NCBI GenBank assembly: GCA_943371025.1
Contig: CALRTC020000030.1
Location: forward strand, 12,112 to 76,111
Direction of reading: 5' to 3'
DNA length: 64,000 bases
DNA from: Niveispirillum sp943371025
Lineage (GTDB): Bacteria; Pseudomonadota; Alphaproteobacteria; Azospirillales; Azospirillaceae
The position numbers and the translations under genes were made by a program. Under the pieces are notes generated by a model, which was not told where the DNA came from, did not search any database, and saw nothing but the letters and a program-made list of their open reading frames with translations. The number at the start of each line of letters is the position of its first letter. Positions within the stretch are counted from its first letter, which is position 1. This document shows positions 8,972 through 17,751 of this stretch, piece by piece.

Positions 8972-10093
8972 GTGCCTTTGATCCGTACTGCGCTTGTCGT
9001 TGGCGGCGGCATTGCCGGCATGTCGGCGACCTTGGTCCTGTCGCGTCTGGGCGTGGCGGTCGACGTGATCGACCAGGACCCCGCCTGGCGTGTCTATGGG
9101 GCCGGCATTTCCATTACGGGGCCGACGCTGCGGGCGTTTCAGCGGCTGGGAATCCTGGACGCGTTCCGTCAGAACGGTTACTGCGCGGACAGCACGCGGC
9201 TGTTCACGCCCGCCGGTCATCCAATCGGGGAAGTGGCATTACCCCCACTTGCGGCGGATCTGCCTTCGGGTGGGGGGATCATGCGCCCCGCGCTGCATGA
9301 GATTTTGGCCGCCCGCACGCGCGCTGCCGCCGCTGATATCCGTCTGGGTCTGACCATTGACGCCTATGCTGAGGATGCCGACGGGGCAGAAGTCACATTC
9401 AGCGACGGGCGCACCGGCCGCTATGATCTGGTGATCGGGGCCGATGGCATCTATTCCCGCACCCGGTCGCTGCTGTTCCCCGATGCGCCCAGGCCGCGTT
9501 TAACGGGCCAGGCCTGCTGGCGTACCACGGCTGCGCGGCCCGATCATGTGACCGGGGTGGAGATGTACCTGGGGGCCCCCATCAAGGCGGGCGTTAATCC
9601 CTGCTCACCCGACCAGATGTATCTGTTCGCGCTGGAAGCCATCGCTCCGAGCACCCGGCATGCGGAGGCCGATCTGCCCGGTCTGCTGCGGGAAAGGCTG
9701 GTGGGCTTCGGTGGGGCGGTGGGCTTTGTCCGCGATCAGATCAGTGACAAGTCGGTGGTGAATTTCCGTCCGCTGGAGACATTGCTGCTGCCCGGTCCCT
9801 GGCATACTCGGCGTGGCCTGCTGATCGGCGATGCCGCCCACGCCACCACCCCGCATCTGGCGTCGGGCGCCGGCATGGCGATGGAGGATGCGGTGGTGCT
9901 GGGCGATGTACTGGCGGGGGCCGACGGCCTGTCCGATGCCCTCCACGCCTTCATGGCGCGGCGATACGACCGCTGCGCCATGGTGGTCAACAACTCCGTC
10001 CGGTTGGGCGAGATCGAGCTGAGCGGCGTCCACAGCGATGAACATCCCCGCCTGATGAACCAGACCATGGCCGCTCTGGCCCAACCGCTTTGA
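8972..10093 (+). CDS. FAD-dependent aromatic monooxygenase
   Basis: A 373-residue class A flavin monooxygenase. An N-terminal Rossmann motif GGGIAGM (residues about 11-17) binds FAD; GADGIYSRTR is the DG motif, and GDAAHATTPHLASGAGMAMEDA is the GD motif contacting the FAD ribose. The family inserts one oxygen into phenolic rings using NAD(P)H. The start is GTG 8972, with GGGAGGA at 8961-8967; the nearby ATG at 8970 runs into a stop. It opens a tightly packed operon with an extradiol dioxygenase and a C-C hydrolase, so its product is probably a catechol-type diol ready for ring cleavage. By context it resembles FdeE, the naringenin 8-hydroxylase of Herbaspirillum; that specific role is inference. 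Confidence 0.9.
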   Translation: MPLIRTALVVGGGIAGMSATLVLSRLGVAVDVIDQDPAWRVYGAGISITGPTLRAFQRLGILDAFRQNGYCADSTRLFTPAGHPIGEVALPPLAADLPSGGGIMRPALHEILAARTRAAAADIRLGLTIDAYAEDADGAEVTFSDGRTGRYDLVIGADGIYSRTRSLLFPDAPRPRLTGQACWRTTAARPDHVTGVEMYLGAPIKAGVNPCSPDQMYLFALEAIAPSTRHAEADLPGLLRERLVGFGGAVGFVRDQISDKSVVNFRPLETLLLPGPWHTRRGLLIGDAAHATTPHLASGAGMAMEDAVVLGDVLAGADGLSDALHAFMARRYDRCAMVVNNSVRLGEIELSGVHSDEHPRLMNQTMAALAQPL

Positions 10094-10113
10094 TTGATGG
10101 GAGTGACCTTGAA

Positions 10114-11016
10114 ATGACCCGTGTGACGGATATCCGCTATGTCGGCTATGGCGTGACGGATCTGGAGGCGGAACGCGCCTTCTACCGCGACAAATGGGGC
10201 CTGCGCGAGGTGGCGGCCCAGGATGGCATGGTCTATTTCGCCGCCGAGGGGTCGTCGGAGCTGTATGTCGTGCGTCTGCGTGCGGCGGAGGTGAAGCGCG
10301 TCGATGTCATCGCCTTCGCCGCAGACAGCAAGGCCGACGTGGACGTCCTGCATGACAAGGTGGTGGCTGCCGGTTGCCGTGTGATCTTCGCGCCAACCGA
10401 ACTTGCCACCATTGGCGGCGGCTATGGCTTCCGCTTCTTCGGCAAGGATGGGCTGACCTTTGAAATCTCCGCCGGGGTGGAGCGGGGGCCGTCGCGGGTG
10501 GTGACGGCCAGGGAGGCGCTGCCGGAAAAGATCAGCCATGTCGTCATGCACTCGCCTGACCATAAGGCTGCTGTGGATTTTTTTGTCAATGTCCTGGGCT
10601 TCCGCGTGTCGGACTGGCTGGGCGATTTCATGTGCTTCCTGCGCTGCAACGAATGGCACCACCGCGTCGCCATCCTGCCGGGGCCGCCCTGCCTGAACCA
10701 CGTCGCCTATGACATGCCGGATATGGATGCGATGATGCGTGGCGTGGGCAAGCTGAAGAAGGCTGCGGTGGAACTGCGCTGGGGGCCCGGCCGGCACACG
10801 GCGGGAAACAACACATTCAGCTATTTCACCACACCTGCCGGCTTCGCCGTTGAATATACGGCCGAACTGGAGAGGGTGGACGAGGCGACCTGGGTGGCCG
10901 GTGTACACAAGCCCAGTCCCGATGTGATGGATCAGTGGGGGGCCGGCAGCGGTGGGCCACAGACCATGCCCCATCCCGCACCCGATGCCGGTCTGTTCCA
11001 GGCGGCGGGAGTGTGA
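10114..11016 (+). CDS. Extradiol ring-cleavage dioxygenase, two-domain VOC family
   Basis: A 300-residue protein made of two vicinal-oxygen-chelate modules, the size of BphC-type extradiol dioxygenases. The expected Fe(II) ligands are visible in the C-terminal module: His142 (in KISHVVMHS), His196 (in LNHVAYDM) and Glu247 (in FAVEYTAE). The family opens a catechol ring next to the two hydroxyls with O2. ATG 10114 is preferred: GGGAG at 10099-10103 precedes it, while the longer reading frame has only TTG. It lies 20 bases after the monooxygenase, whose hydroxylated product is its likely substrate. Context matches FdeC-like A-ring cleavage of a flavonoid; other phenolics are possible. Confidence 0.88.
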   Translation: MTRVTDIRYVGYGVTDLEAERAFYRDKWGLREVAAQDGMVYFAAEGSSELYVVRLRAAEVKRVDVIAFAADSKADVDVLHDKVVAAGCRVIFAPTELATIGGGYGFRFFGKDGLTFEISAGVERGPSRVVTAREALPEKISHVVMHSPDHKAAVDFFVNVLGFRVSDWLGDFMCFLRCNEWHHRVAILPGPPCLNHVAYDMPDMDAMMRGVGKLKKAAVELRWGPGRHTAGNNTFSYFTTPAGFAVEYTAELERVDEATWVAGVHKPSPDVMDQWGAGSGGPQTMPHPAPDAGLFQAAGV

Positions 11017-11020
11017 TCCC

Positions 11021-12184
11021 ATGGCGCTTTTTCAATATTTCCCCAACAATTACATCTGGAACCTGTCCGTCAATATCGCCATCGAAAGCGGCGCGCGGAT
11101 TGGTGAGATCGAGGATATGTGCCGCCCCCTGCTGGAGGCGGCGGCCCGGGGGGAGGATGCGGGCACCGGCGCCTTTCTGGCGCAATGGGTGGCGATGGCC
11201 GACAGGCTGGCCGGTCTGGCAGCGGAGGATGAGGCGCGTGGCCGCGCCCTTTCCGCCGGGGCCAAGCTGCAACGCGCCTCGCTCTATTACATCACGGCGG
11301 AGCGCATGCAGGGTCACGGCCATCCGGGCCGGGCAGAGACCTTTGCGAAGGGCCAGGAAGCCTTTCGCCGGGGTACATTCCTGGCGCGGGAGAACTGCGC
11401 CCGCGTGGAAATCCCGTTCGGCGACAGCTTCATTCCTGGCCTTTTCACCAGGGCGGAAGGGGTGGATGGTCCCGCACCCTGCGTCCTTTATGTGAACGGT
11501 CTGGACAGCTGCAAGGAGCTGCTGTTCTGGTCCTGGTTGCCGCAGGCGTTGGCCAGGCGCGGCATCTCCACCCTGTGCATCGACCAGCCGGGCACGGGCG
11601 AAGCCCTGCGCGCCAACAACCTGTACGCCACGCATGAAACCGAACGCTGGGCCACGCCGGTGTTCGACTGGCTGTCTGCGCGTCCCGATGTGCTGGCCGA
11701 CAAGATCGGCATGGTCGGCATTTCGCTCGGCGGCTATTTCACCCCACGCGCGGTAGCGTTCGAGCCGAGGTTCGCCAGCGCTGCCGTCTGGGGCGCCAAC
11801 CATGACTGGCGTGAAGTGCAGCAGAAGCGTCTGAAGCGGGAAGGGGAGAACCCGGTTCCGCATTACTGGGGGCATGTGCGCTGGGTCTTCGGTGCCACGG
11901 ACATGGATGATTTCCTCGCCAAGGCGGAAGGCATGCATCTGAACGGTGTGCTGGACCGGATCAAGGTGCCGTTCCTGGTCACCCATGGGGCCAGGGATCG
12001 GCAGATCTCAGTCGATTACGCCCATCAGACCTATGAGCAACTGGTGAACTCCCCCCGCCGAGAGCTGAAAATCTTCACCGACCGTGAGGGTGGGGTCGAA
12101 CATGTCGGGGCGGACAATATGTCGTTTGGTCGTGATTACATCGCCGACTGGTTCGCCGACACGCTGGGTGGACATACGGCGTGA
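11021..12184 (+). CDS. Alpha/beta hydrolase, C-C bond hydrolase type (DHPON hydrolase-like)
   Basis: A 387-residue alpha/beta hydrolase with a helical N-terminal region of about 120 residues before the core. The nucleophile elbow is GISLGG (Ser), the acid lies in GARDRQ (Asp) and the His in VEHVG, completing a catalytic triad. Length and layout match the FrsA/2,6-dihydroxypseudooxynicotine hydrolase group, which cleaves a carbon-carbon bond beside a ketone. ATG 11021 follows the previous stop by 4 bases, with GGCGGGAG upstream. In the operon it would split the ring-opened or diketone product of the dioxygenase. The substrate is inferred only from neighbours. Confidence 0.82.
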   Translation: MALFQYFPNNYIWNLSVNIAIESGARIGEIEDMCRPLLEAAARGEDAGTGAFLAQWVAMADRLAGLAAEDEARGRALSAGAKLQRASLYYITAERMQGHGHPGRAETFAKGQEAFRRGTFLARENCARVEIPFGDSFIPGLFTRAEGVDGPAPCVLYVNGLDSCKELLFWSWLPQALARRGISTLCIDQPGTGEALRANNLYATHETERWATPVFDWLSARPDVLADKIGMVGISLGGYFTPRAVAFEPRFASAAVWGANHDWREVQQKRLKREGENPVPHYWGHVRWVFGATDMDDFLAKAEGMHLNGVLDRIKVPFLVTHGARDRQISVDYAHQTYEQLVNSPRRELKIFTDREGGVEHVGADNMSFGRDYIADWFADTLGGHTA

Positions 12185-12477
12185 TCGTCACGCTGCAGGG
12201 CGGGGGCGGGACTGTGACAACAGTCATTGCTGGACCGGAACAATCACTGCTCCAGGTTATCGCCGCCCAACACCGCGAAATGGTCACGGCCCTATGTGGC
12301 GGTTGTTGCGTTTGCGGAACGTGCCGGGTGCGGGTGCTGTCGGGTGACCCCGGCCCGATAGGGGCGGATGAGGCGCATTTGCGCCGGCAGCTTGCCATCT
12401 GTGATCCCGCCATCCGCCTTGCCTGTCAGATGCGGCCCGGCCCTGGGCTGTGCGTTGAAATCATGAATCCGGAGTAA
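12181..12477 (+). CDS. 2Fe-2S ferredoxin
   Basis: A 98-residue plant/adrenodoxin-fold ferredoxin. The cluster ligands form C-x5-C-x2-C (within LCGGCCVCGTC) and a fourth Cys in RLACQM. Two extra cysteines sit inside the first ligand loop, which is unusual. The GTG start overlaps the stop of the hydrolase (GTGA at 12181-12184), so translation is coupled. It would carry electrons to an oxygenase, or reactivate the Fe(II) dioxygenase by reducing oxidised iron, as XylT-type ferredoxins do for XylE. No reductase is encoded nearby. Confidence 0.85.
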   Translation: MIVTLQGGGGTVTTVIAGPEQSLLQVIAAQHREMVTALCGGCCVCGTCRVRVLSGDPGPIGADEAHLRRQLAICDPAIRLACQMRPGPGLCVEIMNPE

Positions 12478-12482
12478 GCGCC

Positions 12483-13256
12483 ATGCCTTGCATCATTGAT
12501 CTGTCGGTGCATCTGGAAAATGACGTGCCCGCCGATCCGCCCTTCATGCGGCCCAGGATCCGCTATGCCAGCCATGCCGAGGGGGCGGCCGAATATTGCC
12601 AGATGTTCCCCGGCCTGAAGGCGGAGCAACTGCCCGATGGCGAAGGTCCGGCGGCGGAATGGGTGGAAATCTCCACCCATAACGGCACCCATATGGATGC
12701 TCCCTGGCATTACCATTCCACGATGGATGGCGGCAGACGCGCGATCACCATCGATGAAGTGCCGCTGGACTGGTGTTTCCGGCCCGGCGTGAAGCTGGAT
12801 TTCCGGCACCTGCCCGACGGGCATGTCGTCACGGCCGCGGAGGTGGAGGCCGAACTGACCCGCATCGGCCATGTGCTGCAACCACTGGACATCGTGCTGG
12901 TCAACACCGCTGCCGGTGCCGCGTATGGCACGCCGCAATTCCTGGCCAAGGGCTGCGGCATGGGACGGGAGGCGACCTTGTATCTGGTCGAACGCGGCGT
13001 GCGGGTCACCGGCATTGATGGCTGGAGCTGGGATGCGCCGTTTCCCTTTACCGCTGCAAAATTCAAGGAAACGGGCGACGCCTCCTTGATATGGGAGGGG
13101 CATTATGTCGGCAAGGATGTCGGCTATTGCCATATGGAGAAGCTGACTAACCTGGAGGCACTGCCGGCCACCGGCTTCACGGTCGCCTGCTTCCCCGTCA
13201 AGGTTCGCGCGGCCTCCGCCGGCTGGACCCGCGCCGTCGCCATCCTTCAGGACTGA
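12483..13256 (+). CDS. Cyclase-family metal-dependent hydrolase (kynurenine formamidase-like)
   Basis: A 257-residue protein of the cyclase superfamily (Pfam Cyclase), recognised by the metal-binding motif HNGTHMDAPWH near residue 62-72 and a second metal/catalytic region later. Relatives hydrolyse amides, lactones or cyclic intermediates (kynurenine formamidase, isatin hydrolase). It starts 5 bases after the ferredoxin gene and ends the operon, overlapping by 10 bases the end of the convergent dehydrogenase gene. A role in hydrolysing a ring-cleavage product (lactone or enol) is likely; a cyclase-family gene is, as I recall, also part of flavonoid fde clusters. Confidence 0.82.
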   Translation: MPCIIDLSVHLENDVPADPPFMRPRIRYASHAEGAAEYCQMFPGLKAEQLPDGEGPAAEWVEISTHNGTHMDAPWHYHSTMDGGRRAITIDEVPLDWCFRPGVKLDFRHLPDGHVVTAAEVEAELTRIGHVLQPLDIVLVNTAAGAAYGTPQFLAKGCGMGREATLYLVERGVRVTGIDGWSWDAPFPFTAAKFKETGDASLIWEGHYVGKDVGYCHMEKLTNLEALPATGFTVACFPVKVRAASAGWTRAVAILQD

Positions 13257-14164
13257 ACCAGGGACCGGTCGATCAGTCGGTCCACATTGCCATCATCCCG
13301 GAACCCTGCCGCCAACGCGGCATCGGCGTGATGCGGTGGTTGCCGCCCGAACCGCGCTTCGACGGTTGGATCGGGCTGGTAAGTCACATCGACCGGTCCA
13401 AAGCGGCGCGTAAGGGCGGCGACCAGCTCTCCAACAGTCAGGCGCAGAACGGGGGGCAGCCAGATATGCCCCTGTCCCGGCAGGTGTGCGGCATGCAGCA
13501 GCGCATCTACGGCAGACGCCACTGACATCCACCAGCAAACGGCATCCGGCCCGACGGGCAGGGTGACGGGCCGGCGTTCAATGCCAGCCCACATCACCTC
13601 ACTCATGAAGGCTGAGATCAGGCCGGACGGGGCAGGTGGGCGGGCCACGATGCCGGGCAGGCGCAGGCTGCACCCATCGATGAAGCCACGCCGGCTATAG
13701 TCTGCAACCATCACCTCCGCCGCCAGCTTCTGTGCACCATAGGAAAGGGTGGGGCGGGGAAGGGTGGCGTCATCCACCATGTCGGGTAGTGGATCGCCAT
13801 AGACAGCGACACTGCTGGCGAAGACGAATGTCGCCGGCCGGGTTTGCCGCCGCAACGCGTTCAGCAGGCCCAGCGTGCCCAGCAGATTGACCTCCATGCC
13901 CAGATCGAATTCCCGCTCCGCCAGCCCGCCGGGCACGGAGGCCAAGTGGAAGACATGGTCGGCGCTCGCGTCCAGGGCGTCGGTCCAGACATGATCGTCA
14001 GCGATGTTGCCAGCGATGAGACGCAGGCGCGGATCTTCGGCAGCCCCGGCAAACCCATGATCCACCAGGGTCAGACGATCGAACGCCTGACTTCTGTCGG
14101 ACAGCAGGCGGCGGACAAGGGCACGGCCGACAAAGCCGTCGGCACCGGTGACCAGGATATGCAT
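13247..14164 (-). CDS. NAD-dependent epimerase/dehydratase-fold dehydrogenase (DenD-like)
   Basis: A 305-residue extended SDR. It has the N-terminal TGADGFVG nucleotide-binding loop, FVFASSVAVYGDPLP and the active-site SYGAQK (YxxxK). The stretch VVDDAT-like...SYGxQKxxAExxVADYSRRGFxDGxSLRLP is characteristic of the D-erythronate dehydrogenase (DenD) group, which oxidises sugar acids at C2 with NAD. The start at 14164 (MHILVTG) has an AAAGGAA site. It diverges from the LysR gene and may share control with it. The actual substrate is uncertain; DenD relatives also occur in gene clusters for aromatic or sugar-acid breakdown. Confidence 0.8.
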   Translation of the reverse strand: MHILVTGADGFVGRALVRRLLSDRSQAFDRLTLVDHGFAGAAEDPRLRLIAGNIADDHVWTDALDASADHVFHLASVPGGLAEREFDLGMEVNLLGTLGLLNALRRQTRPATFVFASSVAVYGDPLPDMVDDATLPRPTLSYGAQKLAAEVMVADYSRRGFIDGCSLRLPGIVARPPAPSGLISAFMSEVMWAGIERRPVTLPVGPDAVCWWMSVASAVDALLHAAHLPGQGHIWLPPVLRLTVGELVAALTRRFGPVDVTYQPDPTVEARFGRQPPHHADAALAAGFRDDGNVDRLIDRSLVQS

Positions 14165-14241
14165 GGTGGGTTCCTTTCGGGAGCAACGGCACCTTAAGGG
14201 CTCGACGGCCATCACCGAAGTCGTATTTAGTGAAATGAACT

Positions 14242-14256
14242 ATCGGCATGACCGAT
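14242..14256. promoter_or_regulatory. Candidate LysR/NodD-type binding element (ATC-N9-GAT)
   Basis: ATC GGCATGACC GAT in the divergent region between the dehydrogenase and the LysR gene, only 19 bases before the LysR start, where LysR proteins usually repress themselves. Second of three such elements in this cluster. Confidence 0.4.
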
Positions 14257-14274
14257 GGATTGGGAGGATGAACA

Positions 14275-15189
14275 ATGCGGTTCCAGAAACTGGACCTGAA
14301 CCTGCTGGTGGTGCTGGATGTGCTGCTGGAGGAACGCAGCGTGTCGCGGGCGGCCAACCGCCTCAATCTCAGCCAGTCTGCCGTCAGCGGAAATCTGGCC
14401 CGGCTGCGTGAATTCTTCGACGATGACATCCTGGCCCAGATCGGCCGGTCAATGGTGCCGACGCCGCTGGCGGACAGCCTGGCCGCGCCGGTGCGCGACA
14501 TCCTGATGCAGATACAGTCCACGATCGAGACCAAGCCCAGCTTCGATCCTGCCAGCGCCACGCGAACCATCCGCATGCATGCGTCCGATTATGTGACGGA
14601 GGTGCTGTTGGCCCGCGTGATCCGCGAGGCGCGGCTGCTGGCGCCCGGCATCAAGGTGGAAATCGATGGGATGGATGATCTGGTCCTGGACCGGCTGTCG
14701 CGGGGGCAGGTGGATTTTCTGATCACGCCCGACAATTTCACCCATCCCGACCATCCCAAGGAGATGCTGTTCACCGACACTCATGTCGTGGTGACCTGGA
14801 AGGACAATACCAAGCTGGGCGATACGATCAGCTTCGACCAGTATATGCAGATGGGCCATGTGCTGGTGCGGTTCGGCATGAAGCGGGCGCCCAGCTTCGA
14901 CCAATGGTTCCTGGATCGCTTCGGCTATTCGCGTAATGCCGAGCTGTTCGTGGCCGATTTCACGACCGTGCCCAACATGCTGATCGGCACCGATCTGGTG
15001 GCCACCATGCATGAGCGTCTGGCGCGGCTATACGTCCAGCGTCTGCCACTGCGTATTCTGCCGCTGCCCATTGAATTTCCGGTGTTGACGGAGATGGTGC
15101 AGTGGCATCGACACTTTCAGCGTGATCCGGCTCTGGTCTGGTTTCGCGGTCTGTTGCGCCGCTGTGCGGTCGAGCAGGATGCTGGCTGA
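14275..15189 (+). CDS. LysR-family transcriptional regulator, NodD-like
   Basis: 304 residues. The N-terminus (RFQKLDLNLLVVLDVLLEER, winged HTH with AANRLNLSQSAVSGNLARLR) and the effector domain (VDFLITPD, QMGHVLVRFGMKRAPSFDQWFL, LPLRILPLPIEFP) closely follow the NodD pattern, including the MGHVxVxFG block. NodD proteins and the naringenin sensor FdeR are LysR activators that respond to flavonoids. ATG 14275 has GGGAGG 8 bases upstream. It sits between the ring-cleavage operon and a TonB/MFS/cupin operon and probably activates both through the ATC-N9-GAT elements. Flavonoid as inducer is inference. Confidence 0.9.
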   Translation: MRFQKLDLNLLVVLDVLLEERSVSRAANRLNLSQSAVSGNLARLREFFDDDILAQIGRSMVPTPLADSLAAPVRDILMQIQSTIETKPSFDPASATRTIRMHASDYVTEVLLARVIREARLLAPGIKVEIDGMDDLVLDRLSRGQVDFLITPDNFTHPDHPKEMLFTDTHVVVTWKDNTKLGDTISFDQYMQMGHVLVRFGMKRAPSFDQWFLDRFGYSRNAELFVADFTTVPNMLIGTDLVATMHERLARLYVQRLPLRILPLPIEFPVLTEMVQWHRHFQRDPALVWFRGLLRRCAVEQDAG

Positions 15190-15214
15190 ACCATTGGGCG
15201 GGGCGATAGGTCGG

Positions 15215-15229
15215 ATCAGAAATTACGAT
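15215..15229. promoter_or_regulatory. Candidate LysR/NodD-type binding element (ATC-N9-GAT)
   Basis: ATC AGAAATTAC GAT, 280 bases before the start of the next receptor gene and just after the LysR gene. Third element of this form; position suits activation of the receptor-MFS-cupin operon. Confidence 0.4.
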
Positions 15230-15280
15230 TTCGCCGATGTATTCGCCACTGATATGGTTCCCTTACCGAAAAACATCAGA

Positions 15281-15470
15281 CCGGCCTGAAGGCCGGCGGT
15301 TGGGGGAGGCGCCGCGAACGCGGCCGTTGGCGGGCAGTTCTCCGCCTTCATGACCGGGTTTCACGCATGCCGCCTGCACAGGCGGCATCGCTCCCCATCC
15401 GCCTGCCTTCCGGCCAGATCCCTAATCCGGCGCTACGTCCGGAAACGCTCCCGCCTTGTCCGGTGGCGGG
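15281..15470 (+). promoter_or_regulatory. Structured 5' leader with stacked hairpins
   Basis: The ~200 bases before the receptor start contain at least three self-complementary elements: CCGGCC/GGCCGG (15281-15296), ATGCCGCC/GGCGGCAT (15367-15388) and CCCGCC/GGCGGG (15450-15470), the last ending 12 bases before the GGAGGA ribosome site. The reading frame of the receptor is open through the leader, but signal-peptide and ribosome-site logic puts the start at 15496. It may tune mRNA stability or translation. No known riboswitch family was recognised. Confidence 0.35.
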
Positions 15471-15495
15471 CGATGAACCTTGGAGGAAGCCAAAA

Positions 15496-17739
15496 ATGCG
15501 TGCCACCCTGCTGTTGTCCACGGCATTCCTGACGGCCATGGCGGCTGTGCCCGCAGGGGCGCAGTCAACCGATGTTGGCGCGTTGGAGGAGATTGTCGTC
15601 ACCGCCCAGCGCCGGTCGGAGAATTTGCAGAAGGTCGCCGTTGCCGTCTCCGCCGTCACCCCCGACGATCTGGTCAATGCCGGGGTCACCGACACGGCGG
15701 GCCTGACCAAGCTGGTACCGGCCCTGGTGGTGCAGCCCGGCGGCGGGTCGAACACCGGCTTCTATCTGCGGGGCGTGGGCACCCTGGGCCCCAACTCCTT
15801 CTCGGAGAATGCCATCGCCTTCAATTATGGCGGCGTCTATATCGGCCGGCCTACGGCGCCGGTGGGCACCTTCTTCGATCTGGCGCGGGTGGAGGTGCTG
15901 AAGGGCCCGCAAGGTACGCTATACGGACGTAACGCCACGGGCGGTGCCGTGAACGTCATTCCCAACCGCCCGGATACTGGCGGTACCGCCGGGGAAGCCG
16001 GTCTTGAGATCGGCAATTACAATCTGCGCAAGGCCACGGGCATGATCAATGCGCCGGTCGGGGAGACGGCCGCTCTACGCGTGGCCGGGCAGGTGGTGGA
16101 CCGCGATGGATATCTGTCCGATGGCTACGATGATGAGGTGGGCCAGGCCGCCCGCGCCTCCTTTCTGTGGGAGCCGGACGACAAGCTGAGCCTGCTTCTG
16201 TCGGGTGATTATTTCCATCAGGGGGGCAAGGGTGTGGGCGGCGTGCTGGTTCCCGGCAGCCTGACCCCGACGGCGCCGGCTGTGGGCGACCGGATCGGCG
16301 GATCGGAAGCAGCCAGCATCAGCGAATTGCGCCTGCGCTTTCCGGGGCTGATCAATTCCGGGCTGGTGGTTCCGCCCAAGAATGATGGCTACAACGACAG
16401 TACCTTCTGGGGCGTGGCGGCAACGCTGGATTATCAGTTCGATGCCGGCACCCTGACCGTCCTGCCCGCCTATCGCGACAGCCGCCCCGACTTCGTCTTC
16501 TACAGCGTCGGCTTCCAGGGCAAGGTGCAGGAAGTGTCCAAACAGAGCTCGGTGGAGGCACGGTTTGCCTCTGCCGAGGACAGCGCCTTCCGTTATGTCG
16601 TCGGTGGTTTCTGGTTCCGGGACAAGGTCAACGCGCTGAACAGCTTCTTCCAGGGCGGGCTGTCCACCACCACCTTCATGCCGGAACAGGAAACGGTCAG
16701 CAAGGCGGTGTTCGGCCAAGGGACCTATGATGTGGCCGATGGACTGCGGCTGGTGGCCGGTGTTCGCTACACGCATGAAAACAAGCAGCAGGAAACACCT
16801 GTCCGCCAGAGCAGTGTCAGCAACCCCAACCCGCCCTTCATCACCGCCACGGGGGATGAGAATTTCAACAGCGTCACCTGGAAAGGCGGGATCGAATTCG
16901 ACGTGGGCCCGCAATCGCTGCTCTACGCCAATGTCGCGACGGGGTTCAAGGCAGGTGGCTTCTACCCTGCCGTGGGCAAGAACAGTTTCGATCCGGAGAA
17001 GCTGACGGCCTACACACTGGGGTCCAAGAACCGCTTCCTGGATAACCGTCTGCAATTGAATGCCGAGGCGTTCTGGTGGGACTACAAAGACCAGCAGATC
17101 GGCTATATCGGCCCCGTTGAGGTCAGTCCCGGTGTTTTTGGTCAGGCGTCCGTGACGGCCAATGTCGGTCAGGCCCGCATGTATGGCATGGAAGTGGAAG
17201 CCCAGTTCCTGGCCACCCGAAATGACGAGATCGGCATCAATCTTCAATATATGGACAGCAAGTATAAAAGCTTCGTCTATACCGCCATTTCAGCTGGCGG
17301 CACGCCCCTGCCCAGCGGTTGTGCGGTGACGCCGGATAGTTCCCTGCCGGTGGCAGCACCGGCTCGGCTGTTTACGGTCGACTGCTCTGGCAAGCCGGCA
17401 GTGAATGCGCCGAAATGGTCCCTGAACCTGAGCTACAGCCACACGTTCGAACTTTCGGCCGATCATGACCTGGTCCTGGGCGTCCGCAGCCGCGTTGAAA
17501 GCGGACGGTTCCTGTCGATCGATTACCGTCCCGAACAGCATCAGGGCGGCTACATGACGTCGGATGCCTGGCTGACGCTGGAGGCGCCGGCGCAGGGCTG
17601 GTCCGTCACGGGCTATGTGAACAATCTGACGGACAAGGATGTCTATTCCACCTCCGTCACCCGGCCCATCCTGAACGTTGTCTATAACGGCCTGCGCCCG
17701 CCCCGCACCTACGGGCTGCGCGGTTCGGTCCGATTCTGA
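15496..17739 (+). CDS. TonB-dependent outer-membrane receptor
   Basis: 747 residues: signal peptide MRATLLLSTAFLTAMAAVPA, TonB box LEEIVVTAQRR, plug with GPQGTLYGRNATGGAVNVI, beta-barrel ending in VRF. GGAGGA at 15482-15487 supports ATG 15496; the frame extends upstream without stops but encodes no better start. Followed after 12 bases by an MFS transporter and then a cupin protein, so it is the outer-membrane part of a dedicated uptake operon next to the NodD-like regulator. Likely cargo is the aromatic or flavonoid substrate of the nearby ring-cleavage operon (inference from position). Confidence 0.92.
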   Translation: MRATLLLSTAFLTAMAAVPAGAQSTDVGALEEIVVTAQRRSENLQKVAVAVSAVTPDDLVNAGVTDTAGLTKLVPALVVQPGGGSNTGFYLRGVGTLGPNSFSENAIAFNYGGVYIGRPTAPVGTFFDLARVEVLKGPQGTLYGRNATGGAVNVIPNRPDTGGTAGEAGLEIGNYNLRKATGMINAPVGETAALRVAGQVVDRDGYLSDGYDDEVGQAARASFLWEPDDKLSLLLSGDYFHQGGKGVGGVLVPGSLTPTAPAVGDRIGGSEAASISELRLRFPGLINSGLVVPPKNDGYNDSTFWGVAATLDYQFDAGTLTVLPAYRDSRPDFVFYSVGFQGKVQEVSKQSSVEARFASAEDSAFRYVVGGFWFRDKVNALNSFFQGGLSTTTFMPEQETVSKAVFGQGTYDVADGLRLVAGVRYTHENKQQETPVRQSSVSNPNPPFITATGDENFNSVTWKGGIEFDVGPQSLLYANVATGFKAGGFYPAVGKNSFDPEKLTAYTLGSKNRFLDNRLQLNAEAFWWDYKDQQIGYIGPVEVSPGVFGQASVTANVGQARMYGMEVEAQFLATRNDEIGINLQYMDSKYKSFVYTAISAGGTPLPSGCAVTPDSSLPVAAPARLFTVDCSGKPAVNAPKWSLNLSYSHTFELSADHDLVLGVRSRVESGRFLSIDYRPEQHQGGYMTSDAWLTLEAPAQGWSVTGYVNNLTDKDVYSTSVTRPILNVVYNGLRPPRTYGLRGSVRF

Positions 17740-17751
17740 TCGGGGGAAGTG

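Noticed and set aside
8789..9021. Minus-strand frame ending in HANNHMPTEQIAKAVYIDT
   Set aside because: Looks protein-like for a short stretch but has no start, no ribosome site and overlaps the FAD monooxygenase start; could be a second gene relic but cannot be supported.
15367..15495. Longer N-terminus for the TonB receptor starting at 15367
   Set aside because: Would place 43 extra Pro-rich residues before a clear signal peptide; GGAGGA fits ATG 15496.
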